DNA from: Pirellulales bacterium
Lineage (GTDB): Bacteria; Planctomycetota; Planctomycetia; Pirellulales; JAICIG01
Assembly (NCBI GenBank): GCA_025924495.1
Contig: JAICIG010000376.1
Span: 1 to 7,888, forward strand
Reading direction: 5' to 3'
DNA: 7,888 nucleotides
Of the stretch, positions 1 through 6,815 are shown piece after piece (position 1 is the first letter of the stretch; each line of letters starts with the position of its first letter). The notes under the pieces are model-generated. The model searched no databases. It saw only the letters and a program-made list of their open reading frames with translations, and was not told the DNA's origin. Position numbers and translations under genes: made by a program.

Positions 1-586
1 AAATCTTTGTCGGGTCAAGCGTGGCCTTCTGCAACTTGGCCATTTTCATTGACACGGGGGGCATTTCCGACAGATGCGTATTGCAGCAGACCGGTTTGCC
101 GCAATCGCCATAGTCGGCTAGCAGCTTCGCTTCGTCGCGGACGCCGATCTGCCGCATCTCGATCCGGGTCTGAAATTCGCCGGCCAGCCGCTTAACGAGC
201 TCGCGGAAATCAACCCGGTTCTCCGCAAGATAGTACACCACAATCCGCTCGCCGCCAAAAATATGCTCGACGTCGACCAGTTGCATCGGCAAGTTCATTT
301 CAGCGATCAGACGCTCGCAGGCTTCGTGCTCGCTGCGCTCCTGGTCGTGCATCCGGGCCAGTTCGTTGCGGTCTTCGGCAGTCATTTGCCGCAGCACCTG
401 CCCCTTGCGCGGATCTTGCAATTGGCTGACGGCCTGATCGGTCGCTTCGCACAGTACTTCGCCGGCCTCTAATCCGCGGTCGGTTCGGGCGATTACTTCG
501 GCCCCGCGCAGCAGGACTTCGCCCCGGCTGGTCGTAAAAACGCCCAGGCTTCTCATGACTCCGCAACGGACGACATATTTCGGCAT
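1..586 (-). CDS. PSP1-domain protein (YaaT/RicT-like), N-terminal part, cut by window edge
   Basis: The reading frame gives 195 residues starting MPKYVVRCGVMRS and running off the left edge, so the C-terminus is missing. The C-terminal half of the visible part is highly characteristic of the PSP1 family: a stretch with RIEMRQIGVRDEAK, then LLADYGDCGKPVCC, then MPPVSMKMAKLQK and LDPTKI. The Cys residues in the GDCGKPVCC segment match those conserved in YaaT-type proteins. In Bacillus the YaaT (RicT) protein belongs to the Y-complex, which carries iron-sulfur clusters and affects sporulation, competence and RNA maturation; in a planctomycete the role is unknown. The start at 586 is supported by GGAG a few bases upstream. 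The gene lies 265 bases downstream of the metal-type cluster and is probably an independent housekeeping gene. Family assignment is firm; function is not. Confidence 0.88.
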   Translation of the reverse strand, partial: MPKYVVRCGVMRSLGVFTTSRGEVLLRGAEVIARTDRGLEAGEVLCEATDQAVSQLQDPRKGQVLRQMTAEDRNELARMHDQERSEHEACERLIAEMNLPMQLVDVEHIFGGERIVVYYLAENRVDFRELVKRLAGEFQTRIEMRQIGVRDEAKLLADYGDCGKPVCCNTHLSEMPPVSMKMAKLQKATLDPTKI

Positions 587-747
587 GACGCTCCGGCCGC
601 GGTTTGCGCGGCGGTCGTTTAACAGGCTAATCAAGATATTAGTTCGGGCGCGTCTCTCCGCGATCGTCCTTGCGGACGCTGTTTGCGCTCGACCGACAAT
701 GCGGCTGGAGAGAGGCCGTAGCTTGAGGGCGCCGGGCACTACCGTTG

Positions 748-779
748 AGTTTATCGACGGCGTTCCGCATCGATAAACT
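748..779. repeat. Perfect 10-bp inverted repeat, possible operator or leader hairpin
   Basis: AGTTTATCGA (748-757) is repeated as its exact reverse complement TCGATAAACT (770-779). The 12-base centre can extend the stem by a CGG/CCG pairing (758-760 with 765-767) around a CGTT loop. No T-run follows on either strand, so it is not a classical intrinsic terminator. It lies between the end of the upstream cluster (stop at 852) and the PSP1-domain gene (start at 586), immediately downstream of a TATACT box on the minus strand at 788-793. It could be a repressor site over the transcription start, or a hairpin at the head of the leader. Confidence 0.55.
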
Positions 780-787
780 ATGCCCGC

Positions 788-793
788 AGTATA
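788..793 (-). promoter_or_regulatory. Possible -10 box for the PSP1-domain gene
   Basis: The minus strand reads TATACT, five of six matches to the sigma-70 -10 consensus. The -35 region at proper spacing (TTCTCG) is poor. Transcription from here would start at the edge of the 748-779 inverted repeat and give a leader of roughly 195 bases. The rest of the 587-851 spacer contains only weaker elements: a CTAAT/ATTAG dyad at 627-642, a CGTCC/GGACG hairpin at 665-678, and a 7-bp pairing of 653-659 with 707-713 that would enclose that hairpin. Confidence 0.25.
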
Positions 794-851
794 ACTTGGG
801 GTGAAATGAGCGAGAAGAGGCGAAACGTGCACCCGAGCGCCGCCCGAAGGG

Positions 852-2048
852 CTATTGGGCGTCCCCGCTCAAATTGAGCTGCTTTTCCGCGGCGGCGGCC
901 TCTTCGGGATAAAGTCCCCGCAGCCGCGTTGCTTCTCTTCGAGCAAGCGGCGTCGGCGAGAGCAGCATAAAACTGATGACTGAACGGCGGGTAGGGCGAT
1001 CCGCCATCTCCTGACTTCGGCCCAGTCGAGCCACCTCCTCGGTTTGCTCCCAAGCTTGCCAGCGGGCCAGGTCAACGACGGCGGCCGCGGCGAACTGTCG
1101 CCGTACGAGCAAATGGGACAGCGCCTGGCCAAGCCGCTGCGGAGGGATCGTCCGGCCGTACTCATGGTAAAACCGCAGCGCGGTCATGGCATGTCGCACG
1201 TCGCCGGCGGGCGCTTCGGGATCGGCCAGATACTTGCGATCGATGAGTTTCAGGGCTTCCTCGCCGCCCGCAAGCAGATAGCCGCCCAGCAGACCGTCAA
1301 ATCCGGCGCGGAAGTCGCTTGATGGCCGCTCGATCAGTTTCCGCAAAAACTCAGCGTTCTTGCCGCGTAGTTCTCCCTGGGGCGCCAAGCCCAGCGCCAT
1401 GCCATAGAACCCTTTGCGCTCTTGGGGAACCTGTTCGGCGAGCAGCCACTTGCGAAACGAGGCCTGCGGCAATCGATCGGCTAGTTCGGCGACCTCATCG
1501 AACCGGGCATGCCCAAACTCCAGGTAGGCGTCTTCGGCCAAGAGCGGATCGGGATGTTCCAAGAACGGCAAGAAATAGGGCAGCCGTTTACGAGCGGGCT
1601 GGCGCAATGACGGTGCGCGGGCTACATAAACGAAGCTCGTCTCGTTCAGCGGAATCTCAATCCAGCGCAGGTCGCCGCCGGCTTGCCCGGCTTGGCGATG
1701 CGCCAGGAGCATGACCAGGCTGCCAGTTTTGACGGCGGCAAGCGATTCATCAAACGACTGCGAGGGCAACTCGAGCGAGTCTTTACTTTTGAGCAGCTCG
1801 CCGCCGCTAAGCGTTTGCAGCAAACGGAAGCCGTGTCGGCCTTCCTGCGCCGGCTCCGCCTCAGCCAGCACGGCGATAACGGCCTGGTCGCGCTGTTGTG
1901 TAAGCGTTGGCTTGAGCGCCGTACAAAAAGGACAAGCCGTAGCCGCTTCGCAAACGAACAGCCAGCCAAGGATCAGCAAAGCGACCAAGAACGCCGCGAG
2001 CCGCCGCGAATTAACCCCTCGGGCGGCAAAGAGATTAGCGAACGTCAT
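852..2048 (-). CDS. Secreted CPFC protein with HEAT-like helical repeats, short paralogue
   Basis: This 398-residue protein has no function I recognise. The N-terminus has an Arg-containing head, a hydrophobic core at about 17-33 and AATA directly before CPFC (Cys39, Cys42), so signal peptidase cleavage at A-x-A would leave CPFC at or near the mature N-terminus. A beta-rich stretch follows (about 50-130), then an alpha-helical, HEAT-like region to about 390. It is a clear paralogue of the 3416-5008 product: shared features include the CPFC start, the A-x-DAY-x-EF segment near 170 and DLARWQxW near 305-315. It lacks that protein's linker and C-terminal membrane helix, so it should be soluble or held only by an uncleaved signal. 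The start codon lies inside the end of the upstream gene (14-base overlap) with little Shine-Dalgarno sequence, suggesting translational coupling. It is the last gene of the cluster. Confidence 0.85.
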   Translation of the reverse strand: MTFANLFAARGVNSRRLAAFLVALLILGWLFVCEAATACPFCTALKPTLTQQRDQAVIAVLAEAEPAQEGRHGFRLLQTLSGGELLKSKDSLELPSQSFDESLAAVKTGSLVMLLAHRQAGQAGGDLRWIEIPLNETSFVYVARAPSLRQPARKRLPYFLPFLEHPDPLLAEDAYLEFGHARFDEVAELADRLPQASFRKWLLAEQVPQERKGFYGMALGLAPQGELRGKNAEFLRKLIERPSSDFRAGFDGLLGGYLLAGGEEALKLIDRKYLADPEAPAGDVRHAMTALRFYHEYGRTIPPQRLGQALSHLLVRRQFAAAAVVDLARWQAWEQTEEVARLGRSQEMADRPTRRSVISFMLLSPTPLARREATRLRGLYPEEAAAAEKQLNLSGDAQ

Positions 2049-2718
2049 CGCCGTCGAGATGATAAATAGCCAGAGCTTTGCCGTCAGGATCCTGCAGTTC
2101 GTTAATCGTAAACGTGCCTTCGACGGCGACTGGATAGAGGTTGAAATCGGTCGACTTACCCGGCTTCATTTCCACCACAATACAGTCATACAATGCCGCT
2201 CCGGGGCCGAAGCAACATGCCTGGTTGTCGCGGACCAGCACGAACTGCGTGAGCCCGGTCTGCTGAAAGCTCGGCAAAATGTAGCCGCGAATACGAACCG
2301 GCTTGCCCGCCAGATCCTCGATCTTTTTCGTCAGCATCGACCGCTTGAACGGCGCGTCAGGCTTAATATCGAACTTGATGTCATCAAATGTGATGTCGAC
2401 CGGGGCCGCAGGTTTGCCATTGGCAATGTTGGCTGCCGCGGTCGGCTCAGCCGAAGCGAGGTCCGTCGCGGCAGGGGCGTCGCTCGTCGACTCAGCCTGC
2501 TCAGGCGCAGCCTGCGAGGTCGCGGCGCTCGATACAGCCGCTGCAGAGTCTTCGACAGTGCGATTTTCATCGGCTCGCGCCGGATGGTCGGCCTGCGAAG
2601 CGTGATTCGGACCCGGCGGCGAAACTGCACCGGAGAACGCACGTTCCTTGCACCCGCTGGCGAGAGGCAAGCTGGCTAACGCCGCCAAGAGCGCGCAAGA
2701 AGCATCCTTGACTCTCAT
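2035..2718 (-). CDS. DUF3299-family lipoprotein
   Basis: The product is 227 residues. It begins with a short basic head, a hydrophobic segment and LASGC (Cys23), which fits a lipoprotein signal with lipidation at Cys23. An Ala/Ser/Glu-rich low-complexity linker follows (about 30-105), typical of a tether from the membrane to a folded domain. The C-terminal domain (about 108-227) has the DUF3299 pattern: a KPVRIRGYILP strand, TQFVLVRD, the vicinal cysteines of CCFG (Cys168, Cys169), then VVEM and a PVAVEGTF strand. DUF3299 proteins have no established activity, but relatives sit in zinc-responsive ABC loci of Gammaproteobacteria. The start overlaps the upstream stop as ATGA (2715-2718), so the two DUF3299 genes are translationally coupled. 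It is paralogous to that upstream gene over the C-terminal domain only. Confidence 0.9.
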   Translation of the reverse strand: MRVKDASCALLAALASLPLASGCKERAFSGAVSPPGPNHASQADHPARADENRTVEDSAAAVSSAATSQAAPEQAESTSDAPAATDLASAEPTAAANIANGKPAAPVDITFDDIKFDIKPDAPFKRSMLTKKIEDLAGKPVRIRGYILPSFQQTGLTQFVLVRDNQACCFGPGAALYDCIVVEMKPGKSTDFNLYPVAVEGTFTINELQDPDGKALAIYHLDGDDVR

Positions 2719-3398
2719 TGCAGATAATCCGCGTCGAGTTGATACACTACGCCGCCCAAGTCATCCATTCCAGGGGCCGGCTCGACATGGAAGGTGCCCG
2801 CAAGCTTCACCACTCGCATGTCGAATTTGGCCGTTAGGGAGCCATGTAACTTGACCAGGATCATGTCGGTCAACTTGGGATTGCCGCCGAAGCAGCACTG
2901 TCCCTTATCGCGGACCAGGACGAACTTCTTCAGTCCTTCCATCTGGCCGCCGCTGGGCTGATAGACATAGCCCTTGATGAAGACTTTCTTCCCGTCGAGT
3001 TCTTTTGCGCTCGGCGGCACAATTTGATTCGGCGTTTTCGTATCGGGCTGCAAGACGTCATAAGAGATGCGCTCGTGTCCTTCCGGCACCTCGGTGGCAT
3101 ACGTGTAGCTCAGCCAACTCGCTCCGGCCAACAAAAATGCCATGGACAAGACGCTCCCCGCCAAGGCAAAGCCCTCGCCCGCGTACTCGTCCGGATTGGC
3201 GCGAATCCGTCGCAGCGCCATGACGCCGGTGATGATTCCGGCCACTGGAATGACAAACAGCGACCAATCGAGCATGGCCGAGGCCGAGAGCAGCCCAAGT
3301 ACGCCGCTCACCACCGCCAGGGAACTGAGCGCGCGATACCGGCCGTAATCCTCTGCGATTTTCGAGTCGACTTCAGGGCGATCTAGTTCGATGCTCAT
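2715..3398 (-). CDS. DUF3299 protein anchored by a DUF4190-like membrane module
   Basis: The product is 227 residues from the start at 3398, which has an AAGGA ribosome binding site about five bases upstream; a longer in-frame start at 3512 would run far into the preceding gene and adds no recognisable domain. Residues 22-65 form two hydrophobic helices split by a short turn and followed by ALRRIRANP, and 74-98 form a third helix; this resembles the DUF4190 membrane module. Residues 130-227 are a DUF3299 domain with KKVFIKGYVY, KKFVLVRD, CCFG (Cys168, Cys169) and a final VVYQLDADYLQ strand. The domain should face the periplasm after an odd number of helices with the N-terminus inside. It starts 17 bases after the preceding stop and overlaps the next gene by ATGA. 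The family is clear; the function is unknown, with metal binding through the Cys pair an inference. Confidence 0.88.
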   Translation of the reverse strand: MSIELDRPEVDSKIAEDYGRYRALSSLAVVSGVLGLLSASAMLDWSLFVIPVAGIITGVMALRRIRANPDEYAGEGFALAGSVLSMAFLLAGASWLSYTYATEVPEGHERISYDVLQPDTKTPNQIVPPSAKELDGKKVFIKGYVYQPSGGQMEGLKKFVLVRDKGQCCFGGNPKLTDMILVKLHGSLTAKFDMRVVKLAGTFHVEPAPGMDDLGGVVYQLDADYLQ

Positions 3399-3415
3399 AC
3401 TTTCCTTCACTCCGA

Positions 3416-5008
3416 CTAACCGATCATGCGTTGACGATTGTTTCGCAGGATGGCCCATTGCAGCGCAAATAGCGCAGTGCCAGCCCCAAACGAAGCGCCA
3501 AGCAACTCCCAAACATTCGCTTCCCCTTGCGCTGGTTTTTTCTTCAGCTTCGGCCGAGTCGCAGAATTGCTTGTGACGGCGCTGGCGTTCGCGGCGGACG
3601 CCACCGGAGCGGCGGCCAACCGAGCGCGGCTCTGTTCCGACGAAACATCTGCCAATATTTGCGCGCCGTCAAGCGCGGCGAGCTCGTCGCCAGCGTCCGC
3701 CGGCGTCAGTTGTGCGCCGGTCTTGGTCGGCGGCGTCTCGCTCTTCGTGCCAGTCGACTTCGCCGGCTTCTCAGACGAGCCGGGCTTTTTGTCCACGGCC
3801 TTATCTTCACCCGCTTTCGCCGGAGCAGCGACTTTGGCAGGCGAGGTCGTGCCTAGCGGGAAAAAGCTGTTCGCGCGCTTCACGGCGTCGGGATCGATCT
3901 TGGCCAGCTCGGCAAGCCGTTCTTTGGCCTCCGGCTTGGGGCAGGCTCGCAGGTAATTCACCACCGGTACGCGGACCCACGATGATTCATCGTTGGCCTC
4001 TTTAAACAGCGCTACGAGCTTGTCGATTACCGACCAATCCTGCCACCGCGCCAAATCGGGAATGACCAGGTCCGCCAATTGTGGCCGATCAAGCATGTAA
4101 CGCAAGCCCTTTAGCAGGCGTTCCTTGGAGACCACGTTGCTTTCCTGGCCGAGAAATCGCAAGGCCATAATGGCGGCGTAGGTATCCGTGTATTCGGCGT
4201 CCTTGTTTTTCAAGAACAGCTCTTCGACGAGCGGCATGCCGTCGGGCCCTTTGAGAATAATATAGCAGGCGATCATCGCGTCGAGCGCAGTACGCACCTG
4301 ACGGTCGTTCGTGTTGAGCATCTCTTCCAACACCTCGACATCGTCGGGCTGTCCGCAAATGCCGAGCATGGTGAAGTACAACCGCCGACGGCTGGAAGGA
4401 ACCTCTAAATTCTTCACCCAGGCGAGCAGCTTGTCGTGATGCATTCGCTTGCCCAGCTCCTTCACGTCGGCATACGGAGCTCGCGCGAATTCGTCGTAAG
4501 CATCGGTGGCCAGCATCGAGTTGGAGTCTTCCAGGTATTCCTGAAAAAAGACCAGTCGGTCGGCGCCCTTTTCAGGCAGCGAAATCAGTTCGGTAACGTA
4601 TTTGGCGCTACGATCGTCAAGAGGCGTGGGAGTCGTCCAGGCCAGGTTCTTCGGATCGACGCCGAACAGCAAGAACTGTGAGCCTTTGGGTTGCTGGCCG
4701 AAAAACAGCACCTTGATCTGCCGCGTCTTGCTCAGGATGTCGGCGCCCTTCAGCACCTTGGCGATCTCAAAAGTCGATTGGGCGGCTTCAGGCGAGAGGC
4801 TATTGTCCGCTTCCGCCTTGGCGGGCCCTTGGACAAGTTTGGCCAGCACCACGGCATCCGAGGAGGCGATCTCTTCGCTCAGCGTCTTTGACACTGCATT
4901 ACAGAACGGACATGCGCGCGCGGATGAAGAAAACCAGACCGCCGCTAATCCACCTGCCAAAATGGCTAAGCCTCTCCACCAGGTTGGACGCGTCTTCGGC
5001 AAGGTCAT
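3416..5008 (-). CDS. CPFC protein with HEAT-like repeats and C-terminal membrane anchor
   Basis: From the start at 5008 the product has 530 residues. This start is chosen because GGGAGG lies nine bases upstream and the protein then begins with a proper signal sequence (hydrophobic 12-27, then SSARA); the longer in-frame start at 5182 would overlap the permease gene. Cleavage after ARA would expose CPFC (Cys33, Cys36). Residues about 50-130 look beta-rich (AVVLAKLV, STFEIAKVLKG, SQFLLFGVD) and 145-380 are helical with HEAT-like periodicity, including DLARWQDW near 318-325. A Lys/Pro/Ala-rich linker spans about 388-495, and 499-520 is hydrophobic, followed by basic LRNNRQRM, giving a type I membrane anchor. 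No enzymatic motif is recognised. It heads the four-gene cluster, and its shorter paralogue (852-2048) ends it. It may be a redox or metal-binding envelope protein; this is inference. Confidence 0.87.
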   Translation of the reverse strand: MTLPKTRPTWWRGLAILAGGLAAVWFSSSARACPFCNAVSKTLSEEIASSDAVVLAKLVQGPAKAEADNSLSPEAAQSTFEIAKVLKGADILSKTRQIKVLFFGQQPKGSQFLLFGVDPKNLAWTTPTPLDDRSAKYVTELISLPEKGADRLVFFQEYLEDSNSMLATDAYDEFARAPYADVKELGKRMHHDKLLAWVKNLEVPSSRRRLYFTMLGICGQPDDVEVLEEMLNTNDRQVRTALDAMIACYIILKGPDGMPLVEELFLKNKDAEYTDTYAAIMALRFLGQESNVVSKERLLKGLRYMLDRPQLADLVIPDLARWQDWSVIDKLVALFKEANDESSWVRVPVVNYLRACPKPEAKERLAELAKIDPDAVKRANSFFPLGTTSPAKVAAPAKAGEDKAVDKKPGSSEKPAKSTGTKSETPPTKTGAQLTPADAGDELAALDGAQILADVSSEQSRARLAAAPVASAANASAVTSNSATRPKLKKKPAQGEANVWELLGASFGAGTALFALQWAILRNNRQRMIG

Positions 5009-5017
5009 AACCAGAAT

Positions 5018-5023
5018 CCTCCC
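5018..5023 (-). promoter_or_regulatory. Strong ribosome binding site deciding the start at 5008
   Basis: The minus strand reads GGGAGG nine bases before the ATG at 5008. It is a much better signal than anything before the in-frame ATG at 5182 and fixes the start of the CPFC/HEAT gene. Confidence 0.7.
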
Positions 5024-5049
5024 GTGATAAGCAAACTCGCACGCATTTG

Positions 5050-5055
5050 ATTGTA
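5050..5055 (-). promoter_or_regulatory. Possible -10 box before the four-gene CPFC/DUF3299 cluster
   Basis: The minus strand reads TACAAT, five of six matches to the -10 consensus, about 41 bases before the ATG at 5008. The sequence about 17 bases further upstream (AGTGTC) is not a convincing -35. The 133-base spacer between the permease stop and this gene also holds a short hairpin (GGCATG 5103-5108 with CACGCC 5113-5118, one wobble pair) without a T-run, so I see no clear terminator. Read-through from the ABC genes plus an internal promoter is plausible. Confidence 0.3.
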
Positions 5056-5141
5056 CACCCAGCCGCAAGGGAGACACTAGTTGCGGCGGAATTGGCTCGG
5101 GGGGCATGCCAGCACGCCTTCCTGCACCCTTCCCCAAAACA

Positions 5142-6815
5142 TTACGGCGCCGTCGACAGTGCCTTGGCAACGTCGGTCCCATAAGCCGACATGGCCGGCA
5201 AAAAGCCCACCGCCGAAGCCAATAACACTAAACCAGGCACCAAAACCAGCTCGTACCAATCGAACTCGAACAGGCCGATTGACACTCCCGTTTGGGCCAC
5301 AATCCAGGGACTGGCGAAGCCGATGAGACTGTGACCGAGTAGAAAACCCACTACTCCGCCCCCCAGGGAGAGGAGAATCGATTCCAACAGGATAATCGTC
5401 ATCACGGTCGAGCGGCGCGCGCCCAGCGACCGCATGACGGCGATATCTCGCCGCCGGTCGCTCATGGAATTGTAGATGCTAACCATGATGCCGATGCCGG
5501 CTACGGCGATCACCAATGTCGCCAGCACGAGCAATAAGAGCCTGAGATTTCCAATGATCGAATCGAACAGGGAGAAAATCTCGACGGCCGGCTGCACGGC
5601 CTGGGCGTCTCGCCCTTTGTTAATCATCCGCTGCAACAGCTTGTTCGCCAGAATGTTTTTCGGATTCGTGCGGACCAAAACCGCCGTCACTTCGCGCTGA
5701 GATTCTGGCAACGGTTTGTGGGCGTGATCGTGATCGGCGTGAGAGTGCTCATCGTGGGCATGCCCCTCATGGGCATGATCGTGGCCGGCGTGCGCATGAT
5801 CGTGGTCGTCGTGCGCGTGTTCGCCGTGGGCATGCTCCTCATGGCCATGATCGTGCTCGTCGTGCGCCGCGGTTCTCTTAGCGCTCGTCGGCTCCGCGTC
5901 GGCATGTTCATGTTCGTCGTGGTCGGCATCGCCGTCAGCCTGGGCCGCGGGTTTTTCCGCCGCGTGATCATGCTCCTCAGGGGCGTGCTCGGCGCTATCA
6001 GCTTCGGGCGACGATTCTTTCTCGTGCGCCTCGTTGCCTTCCATCGCCTCATGATCATGATCGCCATGTTTGTGATCTTCGTGATCATGATCGTGGCCGG
6101 CGTGCTCATGATCGCCATGCACGTCTTCCTGCGCTGGCGCCTCTTTGGCGTGTCCTTGCAACAGGTAAAAACCTTCCATGTTCACGAATAGCGCGCGGTC
6201 ATTCGGCGTGCCGGTCGGTTTCAGGATGCCAACCACCTTGAAGGCATCGTGCTTGTGACCTTGGCCGTCGTCCTCGACGCCGTGAGTCGGCTGAAATTCG
6301 TCGCCTATTTTCAGTCCAGTCTTACGCGCCACGAGCGAACCGATCACGCCTTCGAAGAAGTGATCGTGTTCGAAGTTCCGCCCTTCGGAGAATTGGTATT
6401 TCTGCCCCGGAGCGTACTCGAAAGCCTCGAACATTTCGGGCGTGGTGCCTACGACGCGATATTCCTTGTAACTGTCGCCCAGGCAGTACGGGATGGCCGT
6501 CTGCACATAATCTGCGAACTTGCCCACATGCTCGCTGTCGCGGGTGAATTCTTTGTAGTAGCTGTAGGGAATGTTTTCGACGGGCGTGCTCAGGTGGTAC
6601 ACCGTATTGAGCACAATCTGCAGTCGGCCGCCTTTCGTAGCGCCGACGATCAGGTCATAGCCCGCCGCGCTTTTGCGGAAGGACTCGTTGACGACGCCAT
6701 AGATCACCAGCACGGTGACAACCAGCGCCACGCCCAAAGCCATCGACAAGCCGGTTAGCCACGAGGCTAACGCACGCTGCTGCATGCTGCGCCAGGCAAT
6801 CTTCCAAAGACTCAT
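5142..6815 (-). CDS. FtsX/MacB-type ABC permease with a His-rich extracytoplasmic insertion
   Basis: The 557-residue product starts MSLWKIAWRSMQQR, a usual start for MacB/LolC-type permeases. One helix lies at about 20-43, then a large extracytoplasmic domain, then three helices (about 424-447, 473-500, 522-545), the FtsX topology. The first part of the domain (44-215) is MacB-PCD-like, with YDLIVGATKGG and later EGVIGSLVARK. At about 222-366 an insertion of Asp, Glu, Ala and about 39 His interrupts the fold, after which the domain resumes with EVTAVLVRTNP. RRRDIAVMRSLGARR in the cytoplasmic loop is the usual coupling segment contacting the ATPase. MacB/Lol-type permeases act by mechanotransmission in the envelope rather than passing solutes through the membrane. 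The His-rich region implies divalent metal binding, zinc most likely. The start overlaps the ATPase stop as ATGA. Family is certain; substrate is inferred. Confidence 0.93.
   Translation of the reverse strand: MSLWKIAWRSMQQRALASWLTGLSMALGVALVVTVLVIYGVVNESFRKSAAGYDLIVGATKGGRLQIVLNTVYHLSTPVENIPYSYYKEFTRDSEHVGKFADYVQTAIPYCLGDSYKEYRVVGTTPEMFEAFEYAPGQKYQFSEGRNFEHDHFFEGVIGSLVARKTGLKIGDEFQPTHGVEDDGQGHKHDAFKVVGILKPTGTPNDRALFVNMEGFYLLQGHAKEAPAQEDVHGDHEHAGHDHDHEDHKHGDHDHEAMEGNEAHEKESSPEADSAEHAPEEHDHAAEKPAAQADGDADHDEHEHADAEPTSAKRTAAHDEHDHGHEEHAHGEHAHDDHDHAHAGHDHAHEGHAHDEHSHADHDHAHKPLPESQREVTAVLVRTNPKNILANKLLQRMINKGRDAQAVQPAVEIFSLFDSIIGNLRLLLLVLATLVIAVAGIGIMVSIYNSMSDRRRDIAVMRSLGARRSTVMTIILLESILLSLGGGVVGFLLGHSLIGFASPWIVAQTGVSIGLFEFDWYELVLVPGLVLLASAVGFLPAMSAYGTDVAKALSTAP
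5718..6152 (-). other. Region encoding the His-rich metal-binding loop of the permease
   Basis: About 145 codons encode alternating His-Asp, His-Glu and His-Ala patterns such as HDHDHEDHKH and AHAGHDHAHEGH. Two dense blocks (residues about 233-255 and 318-366) are separated by an acidic, Ala/Pro-rich spacer with fewer histidines. The DNA is a degenerate repeat of GAT/CAT/GAG-type codons, which suggests growth by slippage or unequal exchange with later drift. The loop lies outside the cytoplasm by predicted topology. Confidence 0.9.

Noticed and set aside
842..852. GCCC-GAA-GGGC hairpin at the stop of the last CPFC gene as a terminator
   Set aside because: The stem is only four base pairs and no T-run follows on the minus strand.
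2375..2387. Palindrome TTGATG-T-CATCAA as a possible operator
   Set aside because: It lies in the middle of the DUF3299 lipoprotein gene and encodes part of a normal Asp-Asp-Ile-Lys segment; there is no promoter nearby.
1711..2679. 322-residue plus-strand open frame across two minus-strand genes
   Set aside because: It is Arg/Ser-rich with no recognisable domain and runs antisense to the DUF3299 lipoprotein and CPFC genes, both supported by motifs and paralogy.
3399..3512. 38-residue extension of the membrane-anchored DUF3299 gene
   Set aside because: It would run almost 100 bases into the preceding CPFC gene, while the ATG at 3398 has its own AAGGA site.
5009..5182. 58-residue N-terminal extension of the CPFC/HEAT gene
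   Set aside because: It would overlap the end of the permease gene, adds an Arg/Pro-rich stretch before a complete signal peptide, and has no ribosome binding site as good as GGGAGG before 5008.
5700..6150. Repeated GATCGTG/GCATGATC-like DNA words as a possible repeat array or CRISPR
   Set aside because: The units are irregular, without constant repeat and spacer lengths, and are fully explained by codons for His, Asp, Glu and Ala.
5718..6191. Long plus-strand open frame rich in Val, Ile and Met that looks like a membrane protein
   Set aside because: It is the mirror of the His/Asp/Glu-rich coding region on the minus strand: CAT and GAT codons read as ATG and ATC on the other strand. It lies wholly inside the well-supported permease gene.
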